Part shown: in pieces, positions 35,862 to 44,303 of the stretch
How positions within the stretch are numbered: position 1 is the stretch's first letter
How the letters are laid out: every line of letters begins with the position of its first letter
Source: Acidobacterium capsulatum ATCC 51196
GTDB lineage: Bacteria > Acidobacteriota > Terriglobia > Terriglobales > Acidobacteriaceae
DNA: 64,000 nucleotides
Assembly (NCBI RefSeq): GCF_000022565.1
Contig: NC_012483.1
Span: 4,063,357-4,127,356 of the forward strand
Direction of reading: 5' to 3'
Translations under genes and position numbers: made by a program
The notes under the pieces: generated by a model
What the model saw: the letters and a program-made list of their open reading frames with translations, nothing else
Databases searched by the model: none
Told to the model about the DNA's origin: nothing

Positions 35862-37001
35862 ATGGGATTTCTTGATCAACCGCAGAGAGTCTGGTGGCGC
35901 AAGGCGTTCTTTCAGATGCATCTGTGGATCGGCGTACTGCTGGGCGCTTACCTGGTCGCAATCTGCCTGAGCGGCAGCCTGCTGGTCTTTGAGCCGAACC
36001 TGCTGAATGACACGCCCCAACTGCCGCATGCGGCGGTGCAGGGGCCGGCGACCTGGAATCAGATGGTCGCGGTTGCGCTGCATGCCTATCCGGACGCCAC
36101 GCTGGCAGACATTGACATGCGCTCGGCCAATCGCCGCGTCGCTCCCATCGGTTTGCGGCTCGACGGCGAAACTCAGATCGTCTATGTGGACTCGTTTACG
36201 AATCGCATCGCCGGCAGTGAAGTGCTCGAACGGCGGCATGCCGTTGTGGAGTTTACGGAGGCGCTGCATAACCAACTCGCGCTGGGCGTGGAGGGTGGCT
36301 ACGCGAACGGGATCGGCGGCGCGCTGCTCTTCGTCATGACCGCGACGGGCCTGGTGCTGTGGTGGCCGGGCAAGCGGAACTGGAAGCGCGGCCTGAAGGT
36401 GCAGTGGCGCGCGCGCTGGGCGCGGCTCAACTGGGATCTGCACAGCGCCTTTGGCTTCTGGTGCTTTGTGCTGGTCGCGATGTGGGGCATCACGGGTGCT
36501 TACTTCATCTTTCCGCGGCCTTTCGATCAGGCGCTGCAGCGGCTCTGTCCGATGCCGGCGGCGCGCCAGCTGCCTTCGTCGTTTCAGCCCGGCGAGCCAG
36601 TGCTGACGCCGGACGATTTTATCGCCCGCGCGAAACGTATTTATCCCGGTAGCAAATTGGCGTACTTCTATATGGATACGAGCGCTGCTCATGGCGAAGT
36701 ACAGGTGTACCTTTCGCCGAATCCCTCGATTCCGATGCCTCTGTTGGAAGACGAGGTCGTATTTCAGCCAACGACCGGGGCCGTATTGATGCAAACATCG
36801 AGCGCTCACTGGAACTGGGCAGAGCGGCTTTCGATCAGCATTTACTCCATTCACTTCGGGAACTTTGGCGGATGGCCGGTGCAGGTGCTATGGGCGTTGC
36901 TGGGGCTGGTGCCGGTGCTGCTGGTGGTGACCGGATACGTGATGTGGTGGAATCGCGTCCTCAAAAAGAAGTGGGTAAATCTGAAGTCCGTCCGGCGGTA
37001 G
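35862..37001 (+). CDS. PepSY-associated transmembrane protein (iron-reductase-like)
   Basis: A 379-residue membrane protein of the PepSY_TM family. ATG 35862 follows ggagac and starts 11 nt after the peptidase; the longer frame from 35691 only overlaps that gene. Four helices: WIGVLLGAYLVAICLSGSLL (about 20-40), GIGGALLFVMTATGLVLWWP (about 150-170), AFGFWCFVLVAMWGITGAYF (about 195-215) and VLWALLGLVPVLLVVTGYVM near the end. Periplasmic PepSY-like segments lie between. HxxxG-type His residues (QMHLWIG, LHNQ, LHSAFG, HFGNFGG) could bind haem. Relatives next to siderophore receptors are proposed ferric-siderophore reductases (PiuB/FoxB-like). This fits the operon. Confidence 0.88.
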   Translation: MGFLDQPQRVWWRKAFFQMHLWIGVLLGAYLVAICLSGSLLVFEPNLLNDTPQLPHAAVQGPATWNQMVAVALHAYPDATLADIDMRSANRRVAPIGLRLDGETQIVYVDSFTNRIAGSEVLERRHAVVEFTEALHNQLALGVEGGYANGIGGALLFVMTATGLVLWWPGKRNWKRGLKVQWRARWARLNWDLHSAFGFWCFVLVAMWGITGAYFIFPRPFDQALQRLCPMPAARQLPSSFQPGEPVLTPDDFIARAKRIYPGSKLAYFYMDTSAAHGEVQVYLSPNPSIPMPLLEDEVVFQPTTGAVLMQTSSAHWNWAERLSISIYSIHFGNFGGWPVQVLWALLGLVPVLLVVTGYVMWWNRVLKKKWVNLKSVRR

Positions 37002-37106
37002 CTGCATCCGCCGACGAAATGCAAGCAGCGAGAGAAGGTAAACGACCATTTCGCCACAAATTTATAGGGTATCTTTATAGGGCATTACGGTACCCAGACG
37101 GTTGCT

Positions 37107-37653
37107 TGGGACAACTACGCTTGTATTGTCACCCATCTATTTGGGGTTATTGCCGCTCTCAAACATAGCCGCTCAGTTTGAAAGCCGCTCTTTGGGACTG
37201 TTTGCGAACTCCGATACCGGCGTTGAAGCGAGACGCTATGATTTGCGATCTGGTGGAGCATCAGGAACGTCAAAAGACGCGGAACCCGTGAGTCCCTGGG
37301 AATGGACGCTCACCACCTCCGCGCCCGAGCGAGCAATTCTGGAGATGTTGGACGAACTCCCGCGCCGTGAGAGCTTTCATCAAGTCGATGTCGTGATGGA
37401 AGGTTTAGCTAATCTCCGCCCTCAACTGCTGGGGAAGCTTCTGCAAGAATGCAAGAGCGTGAAGGTAAAGCGGCTTTTCCTCTGGTATGCGGACAGACAT
37501 GGACACGCCTGGTTCAAACATCTGGATCAGTCTTCCGTTGATCTCGGCAAAGGAAAGCGGCAGCTGGTTCCCCAAGGGCATTTCGACCCGCGCTACCAGA
37601 TCACGCTGCCAATGGAGCTTTTCGCTGCTGGAGAGAATAACTATGCCCAATGA
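37107..37653 (+). pseudogene. AbiEi-type antitoxin remnant (type IV TA), frameshifted
   Basis: The C-terminal part reads EWTLTTSAPERAILEMLDEL, RRESFHQVDVVMEGLANLRP and CKSVKVKRLFLWYADRHGHA, ending PRYQITLP, the conserved C-terminal domain of AbiEi-like antitoxins. Upstream, one frame gives WDNYACIVTHLFGVIAALKH and then stops, and the next frame resumes with QFESRSLGLFANSDTGVEAR, so the gene carries at least one frameshift and has lost its N-terminal winged helix. No intact start exists. A remnant of an abortive-infection/toxin-antitoxin module. Confidence 0.75.
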
Positions 37654-37762
37654 AGTTTTCGAGGCGCAGGTCAGTAAGCTGCGACCGATCTATTCTTCAA
37701 TTGACAAAGTAAATTTGGCCAAAGTCGAGAAATCCGTTGAACAGATGATCCGACCTCTGTAA
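37643..37762 (+). pseudogene. AbiEii-type toxin remnant (39 codons)
   Basis: ATG 37643 overlaps the AbiEi stop, as abiEi/abiEii genes usually do. MPNEVFEAQVSKLRPIY resembles an AbiEii N-terminus, but the nucleotidyltransferase core (normally about 250 residues with a GGT motif) is missing and the frame ends after NLAKVEKSVEQMIRPL. I take it as an internally deleted toxin gene. It is short, so the assignment leans on position. Confidence 0.45.
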
Positions 37763-37814
37763 CGATTTAAAGGGAATCTTCTCATTGCCTTTTGCAGAAG
37801 TGGAGACAGGTGGA

Positions 37815-38057
37815 ATGTCATCTCTGATCGACCGCCATGCCGGTACCGGAGCGAGAGGCGAAAATACTTCCAGCGCAGGAATCTTGCGAGGTCGCTTTGG
37901 TTCCGGCCTAATGCATGTGCACGTATGCACTCGGTGCGGGCAGAAGAAGCGAAGAGAGGAAATGACCGGGATAGAGATCGCTTCTGGAATCTTCCAATGC
38001 TTGAGCTGCGAATCGAACGGGCCCTTGAATCTTGAGATCTGCGGCACTTTTGAGTAG
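37815..38057 (+). CDS. Small zinc-ribbon-like protein, unknown
   Basis: Eighty residues. The C-terminal half CTRCGQKKRREEMTGIEIAS followed by GIFQCLSCESNGPLNLEI has two CxxC knuckles about 28 residues apart, a zinc-ribbon pattern. ATG 37815 is preceded by ggag at a usable distance; the frame is open from a TTG at 37785, and MHVHVCTRCG at 37911 is another possible start. I do not recognise the family. The coherent Cys spacing suggests a real gene rather than chance. Confidence 0.5.
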   Translation: MSSLIDRHAGTGARGENTSSAGILRGRFGSGLMHVHVCTRCGQKKRREEMTGIEIASGIFQCLSCESNGPLNLEICGTFE

Positions 38058-38390
38058 TGCGCCGGGCAACGGTCCCGTATCTATGCCGAAGCAGTCAAAT
38101 CCAGCTTCTGCTGGACTGGACGACGCAACAGATCGAGCTTCCTTCCCGCCGCCTTCATGAACTCCTTCACCATCCGGTTTTTATTGTCGGAACAAACGGC
38201 GAGTTCGGTCCTGAATTGCAGGGTACTCTCGAGAATGCACCCATGATACCCACAATCGTACCCGCAGAAAAGGTGGGCTAGAATTGGCTCATTCCGGACC
38301 ACTGCGCACGCGGAATCACCGTAAATCGCTGATTTTGTTTAGTTTTTTGACATTTGAGGTGGTGCGGGGAAGTACGAGGAAGCTCGTGAT
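38058..38390. other. Intergenic region before tRNA-Gln
   Basis: About 330 bases. Short open frames on both strands (38057-38281 plus, 38081-38302 minus) have no recognisable motifs or ribosome sites. I see no RNA gene here. Confidence 0.35.
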
Positions 38391-38464
38391 TGGTTGCCCC
38401 CCAGGGATTCGAACCCCGATATGCTGATCCAGAGTCAGCTGTCCTACCATTGAACGAGGGGGCA
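38391..38464 (-). tRNA. tRNA-Gln (CUG), CCA encoded
   Basis: On the minus strand a 74-nt tRNA with acceptor stem TGCCCCC/GGGGGCA, discriminator A and encoded CCA. The anticodon arm is GCTGA-CTCTGGA-TCAGC, giving anticodon CTG; the T arm contains GGTTCGAATCC. The U1-A72 first pair is typical of tRNA-Gln. Structure is complete. A sigma-70-type promoter lies about 55 nt upstream. Confidence 0.93.
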
Positions 38465-38519
38465 GTGCTTGAGGCGGGAAAGCCGGCGAACTGTTCGGTT
38501 CACCACTGCTTCCTTATTG

Positions 38520-38548
38520 ATAGTACGGATGTTCTGCCATTTGGTCAA
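38520..38548 (-). promoter_or_regulatory. Sigma-70 promoter of tRNA-Gln
   Basis: On the minus strand TTGACC (38543-38548), a 17-bp spacer and TACTAT (38520-38525) match the -35/-10 consensus at 5/6 and 4/6 positions, with ideal spacing and position for the tRNA. Confidence 0.65.
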
Positions 38549-38611
38549 TCTTCGCAGCTCGTTCGGCTAGCCCTGCGAAACTCTCTAAAAAATCCACCCA
38601 TCACGTCTTGC

Positions 38612-38845
38612 TTAGCACTTACGGCACTTGGCCAGAATGGCCGACTGCAGCCGTTCGCGCAGTTCATTGGGAAGCTCATACAGCTCGTGGGTCCGATAGA
38701 TTTCAATCGTTTTGCGAGTTGTATTCAGCGTGATCACGCAGTGCTCGCAGCCACGCAGGTGTTCTTCCAGCTCCGAGCGAAGGGGTGCCGCGACTTTGTC
38801 GTCAATCAGATCATCCAGTTGCGCGAGAAATTCAGAGCAAGTCAC
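38612..38845 (-). CDS. Zinc-finger anti-sigma factor
   Basis: A 77-residue soluble protein with the ZAS/zf-HC2 pattern: MTCSEFLAQLDDLIDD, then ELEEHLRGCEHCVITL, in which His-x3-Cys-x2-Cys bind zinc. There is no membrane helix, so it acts as a cytoplasmic redox- or metal-responsive anti-sigma like RsrA or ChrR-type proteins. A Cys pair at the very end (AKCRKC) might contribute to redox sensing. Its ATG overlaps the sigma gene stop by 4 nt, showing translational coupling to its target. Confidence 0.88.
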   Translation of the reverse strand: MTCSEFLAQLDDLIDDKVAAPLRSELEEHLRGCEHCVITLNTTRKTIEIYRTHELYELPNELRERLQSAILAKCRKC

Positions 38846-39468
38846 TTTGCACCATCCTTCTTTCTGTCGCGGAAGTAGCGGCTCAGCCGCTCGCGCAGTT
38901 GCAGTCGTGCTCGCAAAAGCCGCGATTTCACTGCCGGTACGCTCAATCCGAGAGACTCGGCAGTCTCTTCCGTCGAAAGTCCTTCCACATCTCTCAGCAC
39001 AAACACCACGCGAAACCCCGGGGGCAAGCCCTGAATGGTCTTTCGCAGAATCTCTGCCATCTCCGACTGCCCATACAGCGCCTCAGGGTCCGGACTCCAG
39101 TCTGCCAGATCGCGCGGCATCGAGCCTTCGTCGGTTTCCACGTCTTCGTCAATCGAAACCATGCGTCCGGTGCGGCGCTTTCGCAGCCGCATCAGGGCTT
39201 CGTTGACCGTGATGCGGACCAGCCAGGTATAAAACTTCGAGTTGCCCTGGAACTGATCAAGCTTTTCGTAGGCCTTCAGAAATGCATCTTGAACGACGTC
39301 TTCCGCGTCTTCCCGGTTTTGCGTGATGTGCTGCGCAATTCGAAAGACCTGCCGGTCATACTGGCGCACCAGCTTTTCAAATGCCTGCACATCGCCGTCG
39401 CGGGCCTGGTTGACCAGCAGTACGTCGGGATGAACCTCTTCTGTCCCTGAACTTTGGATGGTTGCCAT
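38842..39468 (-). CDS. ECF sigma factor
   Basis: A 208-residue group IV sigma factor. Start MATIQSSGTEEVHPDVLLVN at 39468 (the longer frame to 39513 is not conserved). Region 2: DVQAFEKLVRQYDRQVFRIA, DAEDVVQDAFLKAYEKLDQF and FYTWLVRITVNEALMRLRKR. Region 4: LPPGFRVVFVLRDVEGLSTE and ETAESLGLSVPAVKSRLLRA. All regions are intact, unlike the broken sigma gene at 19 kb. Coupled to the anti-sigma downstream. Regulon unknown; RpoE-like envelope or oxidative control is plausible. Confidence 0.95.
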   Translation of the reverse strand: MATIQSSGTEEVHPDVLLVNQARDGDVQAFEKLVRQYDRQVFRIAQHITQNREDAEDVVQDAFLKAYEKLDQFQGNSKFYTWLVRITVNEALMRLRKRRTGRMVSIDEDVETDEGSMPRDLADWSPDPEALYGQSEMAEILRKTIQGLPPGFRVVFVLRDVEGLSTEETAESLGLSVPAVKSRLLRARLQLRERLSRYFRDRKKDGAK

Positions 39469-39778
39469 GTCAAATCGTTTCAGGGAATTGTGCGTGCGGC
39501 CCCGTGCCGTCAAGCTTCGTTCCCGATCTACTTATATTAGATGGAGATGCAAGGTTGCCGCAAAAGGCTCCCGTTCGTGCTCGTCCGGTGCTCGCAACCA
39601 TCGGCAAGTCGCATCCACATCCGCATTGTTTTTTGATCCTTCCCGCTTCCGCCGGGCACGGCTCATGCCGGAAAGGTGCCTAAAAGGGAACCTTGGGAAA
39701 TTCTGTTGCCGATCGCGGCTGACATCACTCCGGGGAACCGTCTTACTCTGGTATTTGAAGCAGAGGTGAGGTTCAGCG
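39469..39778. other. Divergent intergenic region, sigma factor / lytic transglycosylase
   Basis: About 310 bases between divergent genes; holds their promoters. tacttatattag at 39529-39540 is the most AT-rich stretch and a candidate minus-strand -10 region for the sigma operon. No gene seen. Confidence 0.35.
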
Positions 39779-42190
39779 ATGTTTGTAAACAGTGGGCGGG
39801 GCGAGATTTCAACGAGGTGTCTGCGCGGGAGCCGGAAAAAGTCAGCCTGGCTGGCTGGAATATTAGTTGCACTGTGCCTCTTCCCGGCGGCTCTCTACGG
39901 TCAAACCAAACACGCCTCGCACCATCGCCACGTGCGGCATGCCGTGCATCGGCCCGTCACTCACCGGCGTCATCGGCGGCCCGTGCATCATCATCGTTTG
40001 ACGGCGAGCGAACTCGCTCGCAGCCGCCGCCTGCACACCGCGTTTGTCGCCTCTGCGCAATTGCGTCCCATGGCCCAGCAACTGGTGCAGTTGCGCACGC
40101 CGCAGGCCTATGCCGCCGTGCGGTCTTGGGCGCATCGCCATCAAGGGGAAGCCGCGGCCACGGCCTATCTCGCACTGGGCCATGCTTATTTGATGGATGG
40201 CAATGATCGTGAGGCGCTGAGCAATCTGCAGCTTGCGGCGCGCAATGATCACGATCTCGGTGACTACATTGCCTATCTCACTGCTCAGGCGCAGATGGAA
40301 GCCAAAATGTATCCCCTGGCCGTCGACACTCTGCACCATTTCGACGCGCTGTATCCCGGCAGCCTCTTGCGGCCTCGCATTCCCGTGATGCTGGCCAAAG
40401 CGTACCTCGGCGAAAAGGATGCAGTTCACGCCCTGCAGGTGCTGCACGCCGCCTCCTCCGATGCGCAGGCAAGTCCTGCCGATTACTGGCTCACCCTGGC
40501 GCAGGCCCAGCAACTCGCCGGTGATCAGGCGTCGGCTAATGCCGACTATGAGCACGTCTTCGCCAGCTATCCCACCAGCACTCAGGCAACGCAGGCCTGG
40601 AACGCGCTCCGCGGCCAGGACCTCTTGCATACTCTCTCCGTGGATGTCCTGCGCAATCATGCCGATGCTGTTTATCGAGCGCGAAATTACCAGCAGGCGA
40701 GGGAAGAGTATCTCCTGTTGGCGGACAATGCCAGCCTCTCGGACGCTGCTCAGAACGCATACCGCGTGATGGCCGCCGCCTGTGATGAAAAGATGAACCG
40801 GCTCACACAGCGCGAGCTCGACGCACTGCATAACTTTCATGACGAGGCCGAGGCCCACACTCTCTACCTGAGCGTGCAGTTGGCGCGCGACAAGCGTGAC
40901 GATAATTCTGTCGCGCATTTCATCGCCGGGCTCCAGCAGGATTATCCGCACAGCCATTGGCTCGCCGACGCGCTTTATTCCGCGGGCAACATGTATCTGT
41001 TGCGGCCTGACTATCCGCAGGCCATCCACTACTATCTGGAGCTTTCTACCCGCTTCCCCTATCAGTGCGACGATCTGCATCACACCGCCTGCTCTGACTT
41101 TTCTGCCAAGAGCCACTGGCGCGCCGCATGGCTTACTTACCGCACCGGCCATGTCGATGATGCGGCAAAGCTCTTTGATCGGGAGATCGAAAGGTATCCC
41201 GGAACCGAGCAATTCTCCACGGCCCTTTACTGGCGCGGCTATCTCTATCAGCAGCAGCATCAGCCCGCGCTGGCCGCGGCTTACTACAGCACTGAGATTC
41301 GCCTTTATCCGCATTACTATTACGCGCTCATGGCCCGGCAGGGTTTGCATTCGCTTGGTCATGTAACGCCAGCGCACATCGCGATGCTTGATCGCATCAA
41401 CCCCTCCCTGATTCCCGATCTGAGCGACGACGTGCCGCAAAAAGACCCACACGTCGTCAAAGCTCATCTGCTCGCGAATGCCGCACTCAATGAGTACGTC
41501 GCCCAGCAGATTCGCGCCGCCAGCGGCAGCGACAGTTGGGGAGCATTTGCCATGGCGCAAATCTTCTCGACCGGCGGCGAAGCCTGGCGGGGCATGTTCG
41601 CGCTTCTTCGCGCCATGCCTTACTACACGCAGGCTCCCTTTGACACCATTCCCATCGCCTACTGGCACATTCTTTACCCCACTCCCTACTGGGGGCAGAT
41701 TCGCGTTTCTTCCGCTAAAAACGGCCTCAACCCATACATGGTGGCATCGCTCATTCGTCAGGAGAGCGGATTCAACCCGCATGCCGTCTCTGGCAGCAAT
41801 GCCTATGGACTCATGCAGCTCCTGCCGTCCGTGGGCCGGGCCATGGCTCGCAAAGAGGGCATTCGCCACTTTGGCACCAGCGATCTTCTCAATCCCGACA
41901 TCAACATTCGCCTCGGCACGCGCTATCTGAAGCAGCTTCTCGATGAGTTCCACGGCAACCCCGAATACGCCTTTGCCGCTTACAACGCCGGCGACAACCG
42001 CGTCACCAGTTGGCAGGCGCAGGGCCCTTATCCAGACATGGCCGCGTTCGTCGAGTCCATTCCATTCACCCAGACGCATGAATATGTCGAGGCCATCGTG
42101 CGGAACGAGGAGATGTATCGTGAGATCGACAGAGCCTCTTCGACCCAGGCCCGCCTGCAATCACCGGCCGTGCCTGCAGTGAGAAAATAA
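39779..42190 (+). CDS. slt: Soluble lytic murein transglycosylase with TPR superhelix
   Basis: An 803-residue exported enzyme that cleaves peptidoglycan glycan strands with formation of anhydro-muramic ends. A long n-region and helix (WLAGILVALCLFPAALYG) form the signal; then a His/Arg-rich linker (ASHHRHVRHAVHRPVTHRRH), an alpha-helical TPR-like superhelix (about 80-630), and the SLT domain (about 645-770): SLIRQESGFNPHAVSGSNAY with the catalytic Glu near 661, GLMQLLPSVGRAMARKEG and YAFAAYNAGDNRVTSW. ATG 39779 follows gaggt. The aminotransferase gene begins 4 nt after its stop. Confidence 0.93.
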   Translation: MFVNSGRGEISTRCLRGSRKKSAWLAGILVALCLFPAALYGQTKHASHHRHVRHAVHRPVTHRRHRRPVHHHRLTASELARSRRLHTAFVASAQLRPMAQQLVQLRTPQAYAAVRSWAHRHQGEAAATAYLALGHAYLMDGNDREALSNLQLAARNDHDLGDYIAYLTAQAQMEAKMYPLAVDTLHHFDALYPGSLLRPRIPVMLAKAYLGEKDAVHALQVLHAASSDAQASPADYWLTLAQAQQLAGDQASANADYEHVFASYPTSTQATQAWNALRGQDLLHTLSVDVLRNHADAVYRARNYQQAREEYLLLADNASLSDAAQNAYRVMAAACDEKMNRLTQRELDALHNFHDEAEAHTLYLSVQLARDKRDDNSVAHFIAGLQQDYPHSHWLADALYSAGNMYLLRPDYPQAIHYYLELSTRFPYQCDDLHHTACSDFSAKSHWRAAWLTYRTGHVDDAAKLFDREIERYPGTEQFSTALYWRGYLYQQQHQPALAAAYYSTEIRLYPHYYYALMARQGLHSLGHVTPAHIAMLDRINPSLIPDLSDDVPQKDPHVVKAHLLANAALNEYVAQQIRAASGSDSWGAFAMAQIFSTGGEAWRGMFALLRAMPYYTQAPFDTIPIAYWHILYPTPYWGQIRVSSAKNGLNPYMVASLIRQESGFNPHAVSGSNAYGLMQLLPSVGRAMARKEGIRHFGTSDLLNPDINIRLGTRYLKQLLDEFHGNPEYAFAAYNAGDNRVTSWQAQGPYPDMAAFVESIPFTQTHEYVEAIVRNEEMYREIDRASSTQARLQSPAVPAVRK

Positions 42191-42194
42191 AAAC

Positions 42195-43301
42195 ATGGAT
42201 TTCATCGATCTCAAGACGCAGTATCGAAAGCTGAAGCCTTCGGTCGACGCGCGCATGCACGCCGTGCTTGACCATGGCCAATACATTCTCGGCCCAGAGG
42301 TCACCGAACTCGAACAGCGTCTCGCCGCGCGCACCGGCGCGAAGCACTGCATCACCTGCGCCAGCGGAACCGATGCCTTGCTCATGGCCATGATGGCGCT
42401 CGGCATCGGTCCCGGAGATGAAGTCATCACCGCGCCCTTCACCTTCTTCGCCACCGGCGAAATGATCGCGCTGCTCGGTGCCCATCCCGTCTTTGTCGAT
42501 ATCGAGCCAGACACCTACAACATCGATGCCACGCAAATCGAGGCCGCCATTACGCCTCGCACGCGCGCCATCATGCCGGTAAGTCTCTACGGCCAGTGCG
42601 CCGACATGGATGCCATCCAGGCGATGGCCGACCGTCACGGCATTCCGGTCATCGAGGATGCGGCCCAGAGTTTCGGCGCCCTCTACAAGGGCCGCGCGTC
42701 CTGCAACCTCAGCACCATCGGCTGCACCAGCTTTTTCCCCTCCAAGCCTCTTGGCTGTTATGGAGATGGCGGCGCATGCTTCACCAACGATGATCAAATC
42801 GCGCGCGTGCTTCTTGAATTGCGCAATCATGGGCAAGACCGCCGCTATCACCACATCCGTCTCGGTCTCAACGGCCGCATGGATACTCTTCAGGCCGCAG
42901 TGCTTCTCGCCAAGCTGGAAGTCTTTGACACCGAACTGGTCGCGCGTTCTGAGGCCGCCACCCGCTATGCCGCGCTGCTGCGAGACGTCGTTCCAACCCC
43001 GCAGGTCAAGGATGACCGCACCTGCGTCTGGGCGCAGTACACCATTGAAGTCGAAGACCGTGACGCCGTGCAGCAGGCCATGGCAGAGCAGGGAATTCCC
43101 ACCGCCGTGCACTACCCCGTTCCGCTGCACCTGCAGCCCGTCTTCGCTTCCATGCATCTGCCCGAGGGCAGCTTCCCGGTTTCTGAGCGTGCGGGCAAGC
43201 GCGTGCTCAGCCTGCCCATGCATCCTTACCTCACGCCGCCAGCCATGCAGTCTGTGGCCTCGGCGGTCAAGGCGGCTCTGGCGCAACCGGCCGCTCGATG
43301 A
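42195..43301 (+). CDS. DegT/DnrJ/EryC1/StrS family aminotransferase
   Basis: A 368-residue PLP enzyme that aminates nucleotide-bound keto-sugars for envelope glycans or glycosylated products. Visible: MDFIDLKTQYRKLKPSVDAR, ARTGAKHCITCASGTDALLM, VIEDAAQSFGALYKGRASCN, and CTSFFPSKPLGCYGDGGACF with the PLP-binding Lys, and LRNHGQDRRYHHIRLGLNGR. Full family length. It starts 4 nt after the transglycosylase gene and is probably co-translated with it. No other sugar-nucleotide gene is near, so the product is unknown (WecE/PglE/DegT-like). Confidence 0.95.
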   Translation: MDFIDLKTQYRKLKPSVDARMHAVLDHGQYILGPEVTELEQRLAARTGAKHCITCASGTDALLMAMMALGIGPGDEVITAPFTFFATGEMIALLGAHPVFVDIEPDTYNIDATQIEAAITPRTRAIMPVSLYGQCADMDAIQAMADRHGIPVIEDAAQSFGALYKGRASCNLSTIGCTSFFPSKPLGCYGDGGACFTNDDQIARVLLELRNHGQDRRYHHIRLGLNGRMDTLQAAVLLAKLEVFDTELVARSEAATRYAALLRDVVPTPQVKDDRTCVWAQYTIEVEDRDAVQQAMAEQGIPTAVHYPVPLHLQPVFASMHLPEGSFPVSERAGKRVLSLPMHPYLTPPAMQSVASAVKAALAQPAAR

Positions 43302-43717
43302 ATCATTCCAGTTAACGGCCGCGCATTTGTTCCATTGACACAAAGCCATGCGGGCATGACAATCGCCTCAAACATTCCTCCGGGAATGTTTGAGACGCAC
43401 TCCGCATGCTCCAGAGGCACGGCAGAACGAGCGCAATCTCTCCAGCCCGCACCCAGGGGCTGACGGCATGCGGCCACGCGCCCCCTGATCAAGATCTTTC
43501 ATCCAACTTTCCGCACCTGATATGTTCTGAAGCTCGTTTCATCCGGCCAGCGCATCCATGCTTCCGCCGGGCTGGTTCTGTCGCTTTTCGCTTTCCCAAT
43601 TCCTCACTCGCAAAGGAGGCGCGAACCCCTCAGCCAAACGCAGGCACGTGCATTCTGATTCGGTAATTTCCCCAGACCGGATTGCCACAGTCATGCAAAG
43701 CAACCAGGAGGTAGGAT
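43302..43717. other. Intergenic region after the aminotransferase
   Basis: About 415 bases with a strong hairpin at 43367-43394 and otherwise no supported gene. The final part carries aggaggtag, the ribosome site of the 43718 gene. Confidence 0.4.
43367..43394 (+). terminator. Hairpin after the slt-aminotransferase operon
   Basis: ctcaaacattcc (43367-43378) and ggaatgtttgag (43383-43394) form a perfect 12-bp stem with loop tccg. There is no T-run, so it may stop transcription with Rho or protect the 3' end. Confidence 0.55.
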
Positions 43718-43981
43718 ATGCAGGACGAACTGCAGATGATCGAAGAGTGGATACCGGAACACATGGAACCGGGCACAATGTTTGTGCTGCAAAATCCCGG
43801 CGCCATGGGAGACGCTCACAACCCCTACGTTGCCGTGCTCGCGTGCCCCGGCTGTGGTTCGCTCGGGCTCATCACTCGCGCTCAATACTTCGGCCTGCAG
43901 TCCATGATCTGCGGCGCTGACAACTGCTCGGCAGAGTACTTCCTTCGCGACGACGAAATCGAGTACCGCAAGCCTCACTGA
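43718..43981 (+). CDS. Small conserved zinc-ribbon protein, unknown
   Basis: An 87-residue acidic protein with an excellent ribosome site (aggagg, 7 nt). It has MEPGTMFVLQNPGAMGDAHN, then VLACPGCGSLGLITRAQYF and MICGADNCSAEYFL: CPxC and C-x4-C pairs that could hold zinc. I have seen similar short proteins in acidobacteria but know no function. It stands alone, upstream of the tRNA-Leu gene. Confidence 0.75.
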   Translation: MQDELQMIEEWIPEHMEPGTMFVLQNPGAMGDAHNPYVAVLACPGCGSLGLITRAQYFGLQSMICGADNCSAEYFLRDDEIEYRKPH

Positions 43982-44274
43982 CGTGGCCGGCGTCTCCGGA
44001 GTCTCGCGTTCGCGGCCATGGAATCCTCTCCCCGCCTGCAAGGCGTGCTCTGCAAGCGGGAGTGGAGTCGACGCTCCTCCCCGAAGCCGCGCACCTGAAT
44101 CTGCCCTCGCGTTTTTGAAGGGGCCGGTATCCAGGAACGGTATCCAGGAGCTGCCGGACAAGCGTGAATGATCGGGCAATATCACCCCGCCCACCGGAAC
44201 AATCGGCTGCGAAGAAGGCATCACGTCCATACGGAAGTGGCGCCTTGGCCGAAAAAGCACAGGCCATTGCCGCT
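43982..44274. other. Intergenic region before tRNA-Leu
   Basis: About 290 bases. An imperfect stem (cccgcctgca near 44031 with tgcaagcggg near 44052) follows the zinc-ribbon gene and may end its transcript. The open frame 44168-44455 runs into the tRNA and intron and is not coding. Confidence 0.35.
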
Positions 44275-44283
44275 TGCTATGAT
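44275..44283 (+). promoter_or_regulatory. Extended -10 promoter of tRNA-Leu
   Basis: TGCTATGAT is an extended -10 element (TGn plus TATGAT, 5/6 to TATAAT), 20 nt upstream of the tRNA 5' end. No good -35 box is seen, as expected for this promoter type. Confidence 0.5.
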
Positions 44284-44303
44284 GGAAATTGTTGTCACCT
44301 CGC

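Noticed and set aside
38081..38302. 73-codon minus-strand frame before tRNA-Gln
   Set aside because: No motif, no ribosome site and no context; not distinguishable from chance.
39863..42160. 765-codon open frame on the minus strand
   Set aside because: Antisense to the transglycosylase gene, with Val/Gly/Arg-biased sequence and no domain; a by-product of high GC.
42066..43349. 427-codon minus-strand frame
   Set aside because: Antisense to the DegT aminotransferase; no family match and no ribosome site.
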